Under the pieces are notes generated by a model. It was not told the origin of the DNA. It made no database searches and worked only from the letters and a program-made list of their open reading frames with translations. A stretch of DNA of 64,000 bases from contig JAIUCV010000001.1 in NCBI GenBank assembly GCA_026724425.1, positions 10,770,556 through 10,834,555 on the forward strand, read 5' to 3'. Made by a program: the position numbers and the translations under genes. Source of the stretch: Erythrophleum ivorense. Lineage: Eukaryota; Streptophyta; Magnoliopsida; Fabales; Fabaceae. The number at the start of each line of letters is the position of its first letter. Position 1 is the stretch's first letter. This document shows positions 48,873 to 58,500 of this stretch, in pieces.

Positions 48873-49850
48873 TTGATTAAGGTATTATTGATATTGCAAC
48901 CCTTTTTATAGCAAATCCATGACCTTCCCCTAAAATTCCTAACTCAAAAGTTGAAGATATTAGGAACGTTCATCATCTTCCTCAAACTCAGGCAACTCTT
49001 GATTATAGCCCAATTTTTTGTCCTTGATTTTACATTTGATGATGTTTCTCTAAATAAATGAAGAGAAAAATTTCTTGAATTTAACACACGGATTAACTTA
49101 CAAATGACAAGGCCTAAAATCATTTTTTTAGAAGTGTTAACAGAATTTGGCTTAAGGATGACAGGGACATTGAGAATGGTTTCAAACTTTAAGTGAATGC
49201 AAGTAACTTCAAATTGTTTATCTATCTAGTGCTGCTACATTTTTAGGAATGATTGATAAAGAATTTATTGGTACTTTTTAGCTTATTAAAAGGCAAGGCT
49301 GCCATAAATAGTTTAAGATGAAATGTTACTCCCTAGATAGAAGAGATTTGCAAAAACATTACTAAAGAATGGTTGCCAAATATTACCTACGTAATGGTTT
49401 CAATTATGTTAGCTTGAGGCACACTTTTGTTATATCTTTAATTGCAACCAAGACTTTAGTGAACCATTAATTCACTACAAAGAGATATGGCAGAAATTTC
49501 TCTTATTGACCTTACCTACTCTAGTTAGGCATTATAAATAGCAAAAGTTTTTTAAGTTTATGATCAAAGGTATAATAAAACTGTGTCAAGATTGCCAAAA
49601 ACCTTATTTAAAGATCAAGCATAAAGATAAAGATAAGTGCTTTTGTTAGTCCAAAAAGAAATCCTATTTCTAGAAAGCCTAGCTTTTCAAAAATCATTAT
49701 CCTAGATGAAAAAGAAGGAAAAGATTCGTTCAATTCTTCATACAAAAATCTTCTATCTTAAAAAAAAATGAAAAGTGCTATCTCTTTAGATAAAAGGACA
49801 TTTTGTTAAGCAATGTCCTACTAAATCCAAAAAAGACATTAAGTTGATGC
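48873..49850 (+). pseudogene. Coat-protein-like region of copy B
   Basis: The region resumes the frame after the insertion, includes acidic and then basic stretches, and ends with a Cys/His cluster at about 49760-49815 resembling a CCHC zinc knuckle, the nucleic-acid binding motif of retroelement coat proteins. A stop and frame change fall inside the cluster. The lysine-rich stretch before it (about 49620-49740) is usual for this part. Confidence 0.5.
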
Positions 49851-49913
49851 ACCAATTATAGGTAAATATATTTATTGGATAAAGATGAAAAATAGTTTGA
49901 TGAAGATGAAGAA

Positions 49914-50351
49914 ATGCAATTTACCCTTCCTACTTATGATGACTATGGCAGTACAAAAAGTCTACTTAACAATGATCTTGATCTACTAATTTATTCTATT
50001 CAATTTTGTCTTAAGTTGGAGAAGGTAAAACCTCTATTGCCTTATATCAATTTTAAAATTCTAAAAAGTAAATATCATAAGCTTGTCCTAACTATTGCTT
50101 ATACGAATACTTGTGCAATAAAGAGCATCATGAAAAGAAATGTCCTCCCTTTAAAAGAATGGGTGCTTCATAAAGAATACTTCAAATTAGTCAATAGAAA
50201 ATTATTCAAAATTGGTCTTTTTTCCTATAAGAAAATTGGCATCAAAATTTTCCCTAATTGCATAGTTTGGACAAAAATCCTTAGCAATGATTTTCCAAAC
50301 AAAGATGTTATTATTAGGATGGATATCTATTGTCAAGCACAAAAGATATAG
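49914..50351 (+). pseudogene. Protease-like to reverse-transcriptase linker of copy B
   Basis: An open stretch of 145 codons lies between the zinc-knuckle region and the reverse transcriptase, the place of the aspartic protease in pararetroviruses. It contains TNTCAIKSIMKRNVLPLKEW and a later IKIFPNCIVWTKIL. I do not see a clear Asp-Ser/Thr-Gly active site in it, so the protease label rests on position alone. A TAG ends it at 50349-50351. Confidence 0.45.
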
Positions 50352-50573
50352 ATTCTGCCCCAAGGCATAAGGTTTAAAAATTCCTTTTTTCCATATATTA
50401 TTATAGCCAACTTGTCTAAACTACAACAAGTTCTCCTTGGGTATGAAACCTTTTAAGATCAGTTGTTACAATACTACACAGAGAGTCATGATTTGTTTAG
50501 TCATCCTTTTCCATTATTGAAAAATGAAGCATTTTTTATCCAACTTTCTTTAAAAAAAAAATGAAGATATAAC

Positions 50574-52004
50574 TTGACAAAGGCTTCTTATTTGGGAATA
50601 AATCTAGAAGACCTAGTTATTGTTAGAGAAGAATGTGTAGTGTTACTGAAACAAAGTCTCATAGAACTAATAAAATTTGATTGGGCATGTCAAATCTTTT
50701 ATGTTGGGAAACTATATGAGCAAAAAAAGGAAAATGGGGAAGAGAATGGTCATTGACTATGAACCCTTTATAGAAGACCTAGCTCTTAGTAGAGAATAAT
50801 GTAAAGTGTTATTGAAACAAGACTTCATAGAACTAACAAAATCTGATTGGGCATGTTAAACCTTTTATGTTAAGAAACAATTTGAAAAAGGGGGGGGGGG
50901 GAGAAGAGAATGGTCATTGACTATAAATCCTTTAATATTTTCCTTTAAGATGACAAATTTTCTCTGCCAAAAATCATCACATAAATCACCCACCTTAAAG
51001 AAGTAAAGATTTTTTTTTTCAAAGTTTGATCTGAAGGCAAGATTTTGGCAATTAGGAATTGACTTAGCAGATCACCACAATATGACATTATTTATTTCTA
51101 ATGCTTAGTATTAGTGGACTACAATACCATTTAGACTAAAGTAGCTCTAGCATTATTTTAAAAGATGATGACAAAAATTCATGAGCCTATATTGCCAAAT
51201 GCACTCATCTATATTTATGATATTTTTTTATTCTTAAAGAATAAAGAAAACCATAAGAACTTGTTTTAACAATTTTTGGACATCATCCAGCACTATAATA
51301 TCATGCTTTCGGCCTAGAAAAGTCAAATAAGCTTAGCCTAAATTAAGTTTTTAGGTATGAATTTTCATGATGGACACTATCAACTTGGTCCACATGTAGT
51401 ATAATAATTGCTCAACTTTTTAGATGAAAATCTCACTCCTAAATAAGTTCAACAATTCCTAGGAATTGTCAATTACATCAAAGATTTTCTTTTGTATACT
51501 GCCAACCATACCAGTTAGCTATCAAAACCTCTAAAGTAAAGTCCCCTTTCTTGGGAACCAAGCTAGACTAAAATTGTTAAATTTCTAAAAAATATCACTC
51601 AGCATCCTCAACCTCTTAAAATTCTTAACCAAGGTAAAAGAATCTTGCAGACATATGCTAATGATGATTCTTAAGACGTTGTGCTTATAGAAGAGATTTA
51701 TGGAAAATAGTTTTACTATAGACATGCTAATTGACAATTCAAGAAATTTAAAAGGCATTACTATATAATCTATAAGAAGATTCTTATTATAAAAAAAGAA
51801 ATAGAGAAATTGAGCTTTCATCTCACTTTATATCACTTTATAGTACAAATAGATAACTTCTCATTTCTCAAGATATTAGACTCCAAAAAGAAAATCCTTC
51901 TAAATAAGCAACTGTTTCATTGGAAAGATTGGTTCTCTCATTACAAATTCATGGTTCAAGATATTAAAGGCCATAACAATCTCATAGCTGATCTCCTTTC
52001 TTAA
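50574..52004 (+). pseudogene. Reverse transcriptase/RNase H relic of copy B
   Basis: The frame contains LIYIYDIFLFLKN (51208-51246) at the active-site position, with tyrosine in place of the first aspartate of Tyr-X-Asp-Asp. It continues with YNIMLSA, FLGMNFHDGHYQLGPH (near 51350) and FLGIVNYIKDF (near 51450), then the RNase H end HWKDWFSHYKFMVQDIKGHN (51920-51980). These are in the order found in Caulimoviridae. The last 64 codons (51810-52004) are open. A tandem duplication (about 50608-50939) and a 12-G run (50889-50900) disrupt the N-terminal part, and stops occur within the palm. Confidence 0.78.
50608..50939 (+). repeat. 166-bp tandem duplication inside the copy B reverse transcriptase
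   Basis: GAAGACCTAG begins units at 50608 and 50774. Each continues through TAGAGAA, a GTGTTA(C/T)TGAAACAA word, TTGATTGGGCATGT or CTGATTGGGCATGT, CTTTTATGTT, and ends GAGAATGGTCATTGACTATR. The units differ at several places, so the duplication is old. The second unit carries a G-run at 50889-50900. Confidence 0.9.
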
Positions 52005-52244
52005 ATTGAACTCACCCACCTTGTTACACTTCAAAAACCAATACCTCTTATCCTCATGGCTTATCCCACCTCAAGCAAACACATTCTTTCCACACCTATT
52101 GACCTTAATGCAACTAAAAAAAGACTATTTCTATCATGCCATAAAGACCTAACCACTTTATTAGAAGTGGATGTTTTTGCTAAAAAGTATCTCTTTTATT
52201 GTTTCTATTTCTTTCTCAAAAAAACATGATTACTAGTCTTTCAC

Positions 52245-53428
52245 AGGATATGCTCATTAATCTCCAGCTCTTGCTTCATTAATCCACATGGTCTGTGGCT
52301 TATGATTCAGCTCGTGCAATAGCTTCTTCGTGCGTCTCACCCTTCTGCCCAGTCCAGCGTTGTTCTTCCACGTTGCTTTGCTCTGTTCTTCATGTTGTAG
52401 CCATTTTAGCAATCACGTCAGATCTAGCTCGTTCCAGCTCGAGTTTTTCCAGCTCCCAAGCTTCTACATGATTCACCTCGCCTTTCTTACGTTTCTGCAT
52501 GCATTTTCCTTCTTATATCACGTTCCCAGCTGCTGTTCCAGCTCATGCATCGTGCTCTGTTTTCAGCCATGTTTCTTCCAGCTCTATTCTAGCTTATGTG
52601 CCTTCTTTCATGCATTCTGCTCCACGTCAGTTTATGTGTAGCTTCCATATAAAACCCGTAGAAACATGCAGTAGCTTCAGTCACTCATGTTGCTTCCTTG
52701 TTTCTTGCCTGAACTCCAGCATTTTTGTTCCTCAGTGAATCACATGCAGCCCGTTATTTTCTTCATGTTGGCTTCCATCGTTTGCCTTTGTTCTGCTCGT
52801 CCAAACTATAGCTTTTCTTTATTCTTTTCTGCTCACAAGCTTCTTCACGTAACTCTTGCATGTTCTCTACGTGAACATGCTCTGTACCTTAGCGTCATGT
52901 AGCTCCTTCAATTGCTCGAGTCTTCTGTAGTCCCTCTCTGCCCAAGCTTCCTTTTTCTCGGACAGTCCAGCGAAGGAGAAGGAACAGCAGCCAGAAAGAA
53001 GCGTTTCTTCTGCACTCTATCCAGCTCTCCACGTTGCTACATTCTTCATGCCTTGCTGCTGCGTTTTTCTGCCCAAGAAAACCAAGCCAATATATAAAAA
53101 TATAATATATTATTAATAAAAACAAAATTATCATCTACTCTTTTTTTCTTAATTCATTTTAATTTTTCAATCCATTTGTCCAAAAGAAAATTCTGCTCAA
53201 AATTAAAAAGTGTTTTAAGTATTGAAAATATTTAATCATCAAAGAGTTTTGGAGAATAAAATTTTAGTAATTTAAATCCAAAAATTCTCCTTATTAATTC
53301 AAATTTATATTGTTTTCCAAAATTAACCACAATTTCAAATATTGCATAATAAATCCATTTAAGCTCAAATTAATCATTAAAAACTATAATAAATGTGGAT
53401 AAAATATATGAAAATGAGTACTTATCAG
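52245..53428. mobile_element. Foreign 1.18-kb segment replacing part of copy B
   Basis: Copy A and copy B match up to about GATTAC(T/A)(T/A)GTCTTTC (52243 in copy B) and again from AAAGCCAAGG (about 53430). Between them copy B holds an unrelated segment, first pyrimidine-rich with repeated CCAGCTC words (52250-53080), then AT-rich, ending GAGTACTTATCA. That end is common in plant LTRs. Copy A has about 730 bp of pararetrovirus sequence there instead. Open frames here (52330-52641 and others) are low-complexity and overlap one another, so I do not call them genes. Confidence 0.6.
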
Positions 53429-53499
53429 AAAGCCAAGGGCAAACGAAGACTCTAGTAGTGAAAACGACCCTACTCTTAACCTCTCACCTTCATATGAAC

Positions 53500-53880
53500 C
53501 AATAAAGAAAGGATAAGATTCCCTTGAATGTCCTTATCCAGTTGTATCATGTACTTAAAGTTATAGTTGTATTGTCCTTTTGCTTGTCTTAAAAGTCGAG
53601 TAATTGTGTCACTATATTAAAGTTGCTTGTCTATTATAATAATAGTTTGAGAAGTAGTCTACTTCGAGTGTTTAGTGGTTTACTTTTGTAAACGTATTTT
53701 GTCTTTTTGTTTCAGCCTCGTCCTATATAAGTGAGGCTTTTTCCTTTGCAAAGGGTATTAAGTGTTGTGACAAAACTTCTAAGAAATAAAATTTTTGTGT
53801 GAACCATATATTCTTTCCTCTAAACCTCTCCATTTCCTAAAAGCTTATCTTACTTAGCCTTTTATTTTTATCACCCAAAA
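53500..53880 (+). promoter_or_regulatory. Intergenic promoter-like segment of copy B
   Basis: It contains TATATAA at 53724-53730 and AATAAA at 53785-53790, about 60 bp apart. In pararetroviruses the promoter and polyadenylation signal lie close together in the large intergenic region. The same segment occurs in copy A in the opposite orientation, with TATA at 41331-41340. Similarity between copies stops after CTTATCTTACTTAGCC (near 53880). It points rightwards, antisense to the NIK-like gene. Activity is unknown. Confidence 0.6.
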
Positions 53881-55597
53881 ATATGAATATGCTTTACATT
53901 TGCCTCTTTTGAGGAACCCAAGCATTAGAAAGTATTAGTTCACAATCCATAAAGTTCTTTGACAAATAATAGGATAAATGACAGTACCATTTCATTTGAT
54001 TCTTATGTTCACAGGATATGCTTGATGATCAAGAAGTTCTTAAGCCCTTAAATGCCTGACAACCTTGATTGCCTAAGGGAAAGGCTTTTTGTCTTGGTAT
54101 ACTTGGGTGAGGATCCTTTTGAACCCAATTGGCATACTCTTGAAGAATTTTGTGAACTTAAAAGATAAGGTATAAAGCTTATTCGCTATAAACAAAGTAT
54201 TTTATATTATTATTACCTTTAATGGTAAGCCTTGTATTTATCATTGACTTTAATGGTATCAAAATATTTTATATTATTATTTACCGAAAAATGTATTTTA
54301 TATTATTGACAATCATTAGAAAATTTGAAAAAATTGAATAACTTTTTAAGAAAAATATAAAAATAAAATACCAAAAAAATTATAAATAGATATATCTTTA
54401 TCTATGTAACATTTTCAAAAGAACTAAAATTAAAGGCTAATAACAATAAAAAAATATTTTATTGTCCTTCAGCGAAATAAAAAATTATACAAATAGCCAT
54501 TAATCTGCATGAAAAAAAAAATATAGACCGTTACTATATATTATTACTGTTTCTATGATTAAGTAGTCAACAATTCAATTTTTTGTACACCAGTGCAAGT
54601 TAAAATGGATCCTAATTATATATCACACCTTTTTTACATAATGATGCTAGAGAGCTATCGGCATCCAATGAACAAGGTATAGACAATGTATTTTGGATGA
54701 CAGATTCTATGAAAATGTGGATAATCAGACTATTTCTTTTTGAACTTAATTTTAGCAATCAGACTGAAAATTTAGTGTTTAAATGATATAAACATGTTAA
54801 AGACAATTTTACTAAAAAACAATTGTGACATACTGCTTTAGAATTAACCTAATATATATAGAAGCCGCTTAAAAAATTTTCAATGAAGCAGACCAATTTC
54901 TAGTTTGGCTTTTGCCTCATTGAAGCGCAAGACAATGAATATATTGCCATAAAATCTTTTTCCATCCAAAAGAAAATCTATTGGAGAAAGAGAAAGAGAC
55001 AGGAAGGTGAGGCCTAGTCATGTTTCGTTCTCTCTCTAATAGATCCTCTTCTACATAGGAGAGGATTCTTGTTCGAATATATTGACTTTGATGCTCATGC
55101 TCTAATTACTTAATATTGTTAATTTACTTTTTTTTTTCTTTGATAAATTGACACTCCTTGAGTCCATTGCTAGTATGTTTTAGGAATTGGAAATATTATT
55201 AGCAGTGAATTAGAAATACATAGTCAAATATGAAAAAACAAACATGGTTTAATGAATAAAATCATTATAAACTTAGAAAAGAAAATTAATGCAGGTTTAA
55301 GCAGTTGTCCATACAAGCACGTGAAGTTGTACAGCCAATACAGATTTTCATTCCACTGACTTTTTATACCACAAAATTTTCATTTCAAATTATCATCCAA
55401 TTACATATCATATTCTGTACATTTAAAAGAAAACATCAAGACCTTTTAAGCTTTGATAGAAGCTTATCATACAACATATAATGTTCAGAGGGTTTGCATA
55501 TAGGTTCAACCATCATACGCTCTTCAAATTCATATACTTTCTTTATAATTAAACTAAGAAAAAAAAAAGAAAAGAAAAATATACGTGTAGACTAAGT
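53881..55597. other. Spacer between the pararetrovirus copy and the NIK-like gene
   Basis: AT-rich with no gene seen. Sequence near 55300-55597 probably includes the 3' untranslated region of the kinase gene, which is transcribed leftwards. I could not fix a polyadenylation site. Confidence 0.45.
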
Positions 55598-58500
55598 TCA
55601 CCTTGGGCCTGAAAGCTCCATGTCTTGGACTAGCAAAGTAGAGTCATCAGTGAGATCAGAATAGCGATCTGATGAAGAGAATTCATGGGGTTGTTTGCAC
55701 TTGGTAGTTGTGTCAGCTCTTTGAGAAGCTTCCCATCTTTCTGCTAGCCCATCACCTTCAAGCATTCGTACTACTTCAGACATTTTAGGTCTGTGGCCTG
55801 GAAGGTATTGAGTACACAAAAGAGCCACTTGAACCATCTCCTCAAGCTCAATCCGGTCATAGTTGTTCTTCAAATCCTTGTCCACCAGCAATTCAAGTTT
55901 CTTCTCCTGATGAATTTTCTTAACCTGAACCACAACACCAAAAGATTGTGTTTGTATAATTAATCATCACAATAGAATTTTATCGTTGTATTTTTTTTTC
56001 TTTTTGATTATTCTATATAGTCATCTGGGGTCGGGGTCATGTCCAATTCTAAGATGGGGTTAGGATTTAGTGCTAGGGCAGATTTGGTTTGGGTTTGGCT
56101 AGTAGAGGGGAGTTGAAAGAAGAATTTGAAATTCCACCAAAAATGAAGTATTTGAAAATTTTTATTTTTGATAAAATAATTACATGATTAAAGTACTTGA
56201 AACTTTAGTTCGAATTTCAGTTTGAACCAAAATTAATCCAAAAAAAAATTATACAGACCTTCCTTAAGATTTGCTAAAATTATATAAACTATTTTTTTTT
56301 TATTTTTAAAATATGCACAGACCTCCTTTGAAATTAAAATAAAAATTATTTTACACTTTAGTCCAATTTAAAATGTTTTGACTAAAATATCTTCTATTAA
56401 ACTTAAATACATATTTTTTAAAACAAAAAAAATTTCAAATGAGGTGAGGTCTATACATATTTTAAAAATAAATGAAGGTATTTGTGTAATTTCAGTAAAA
56501 TTTAAAAGAAATTTGTGTAATTTATTTTAAAAAAATGCTTTCAAAATTTCAAATTCTTTGATTAGTTATCGAAAACAAAGTATTTTGCGTTTGAGAAGGT
56601 GGGGAAGCTTACCCAATCAAGCATGGCTCCCTTTTGGTTAGCTGCTTTTCCAAACTCCAAAGCCCTCTGGCCCGTGATCAATTCAAGAAGGAGAATGCCA
56701 AAGCCAAAAACATCAGTCTTCTCAGAGGACTGCCCTGTGGAGAGATATTCAGGTGCAATATGCCCCACAGTACCCCTCACTGCAGTAGTGACATGTGAGT
56801 CTTGGTGATCCAAAAGTTTTGCCAACCCAAAATCTCCAACCACTGCCTCGTAGTACTCATCAAGCAATATGTTTGCAGCTTTCACATCCCTATGAATTAT
56901 CTTTGGGTCACACTGCTCATGAAGGTATAGCAGTCCCCTTGCTGCTCCTAAGGCTATTTGCTTCCTTGTTCCCCAGTCCAACACTGGTTTTCCTGTCATT
57001 CACCAAATTCATATCTCAATTAGCCCCATTCAACCAACTTCAAAATGTTGAACTCAGTTATTCATGTACTTTAAAAATGGACTTCAATACATTTTAGTCC
57101 CCCTAGTTCAAAATCAAGCAATGTTCTCATCTTTTTTGAAAAGTTCCAATTAAGTTCCCCAGTCCTAAATCTGTTAAACACTTAATTGTCCAAAATGATA
57201 TGTCCATGCACTGTAACATTAGCAAACATTGTCAACTTGGATCGTTAAGTGTTTAATAGATTTAGGATCGAGGGACTTAAACAGTACTTTTTAGAAAATA
57301 AGAGGGTAACCTTGCTTGGTTTTGAACTTAAGGGGGACCAAATTGAAACTTGTCTAAAATTACAGGGCTAAGAAAAAAAAAATTCTAACACATGTATGGA
57401 CAAGTGTGGGACAAGCATCAGCTGAATGCAGTGGCAATGTTAGTGTACAATATGCATGAAAATAAGTGTGTTTGTGATTTGTAATTTAATAGAGCTATAT
57501 ACACAAGTTGAGTTGGGTTAAATTTTGATCTAATCTAATGTTTAATCCAATTTTAATTAATGTTAAAAAGTAAAGCCCAATACTTGGGCACAACTCAATG
57601 TAGTACTAGACTATTACCCTAGGTTAGTTGGGTTTTTTTAAAAAAAATTTTGGTAAAAATCATAAAATGGCTTCTTAAAAAAAGAATTTCATATAAATCT
57701 ATATAAAATTATTTTTTACTCTTAAAGAAAAGATTACACTTTTTGTATAAATTCCTATAAAAATTTTTCTTTCTAATAAGAGGATTGGGCTACACTGGCC
57801 CCCAAGCTGGGCCCAAATTTTTTTTTGTTTAGCCCGACCCAACCCAATTGTGGTTGGGCCATACTAGCCTCTAGGCCTAGATTGGCCCATAATTTTTTTT
57901 GGGTTTAACCCAGCTTGATCATGATTGGGCTAAACTAGACTAACTGGGTCAATTGGGCCATGAACACCAGTTTAACTTAGGACTATGTGTTTTGCTAATT
58001 GAACTTACCCTTGAGACGGGAAGCAACACTGCCATTAGACATGTAAGGGTAAACCAGAAGCCTTTCTGAGGGTGTCATACAGAATCCATAGAGTCTGAGG
58101 AGGTTTCGATGCACTGCCAAGCTGATCATTTCAACTTCAGTCTGAAACTGAATTTCTCCTCCAATGGCATTCCCATCTCTGAGCCTCTTCACAGCTACAA
58201 GAGTTCCATCTTGGAGAACTCCTTTGTACACGTGCCCAAAACCACCCTTTCCTAGTATGTTTTTGTTGCTGAAGTTGTTGGTAGCAATCTGGAGTTCTCT
58301 GAATTGGAATCTCTTCAAGTTTCCCAGGTAGACTTCCTCATGATGCCGGTCTGAAACATCCCAAGATATGTCTCAAATCAGAGAAACAATTACACTTGGA
58401 TCAAATATGTTAACTTATGTAACACAATCTTGTACTGTGATCATATCATTCTAAGCTTCATCAATGAATTTTTTGTCTCTAGGACTGGAGAATCCAAATT

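Larger units (their letters stand above)
43700..53880 (+). mobile_element. Endogenous pararetrovirus copy B, plus strand, near full coding length but broken
   Basis: Going right, this copy has an N-terminal polyprotein part (from an ATG at 43735), a basic and coiled-coil-like part (45300-46080), a coat-protein part with a damaged zinc knuckle (about 49760-49815), a protease-like part (49914-50351), reverse transcriptase, RNase H, and an intergenic segment with TATA box and AATAAA. Two insertions interrupt it, at 46093-48872 and about 52245-53428. Stops and frameshifts occur throughout. The arrangement of one long coding region followed by a promoter segment fits Caulimoviridae. No methionine-tRNA primer site was found next to it. 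The copy cannot encode a working polyprotein as it stands. Confidence 0.8.

Noticed and set aside
52330..52902. Overlapping open frames of 71-103 codons as genes
   Set aside because: They are low-complexity Cys/Ser/Phe-rich translations of a pyrimidine-rich segment in several frames at once, with no family match.
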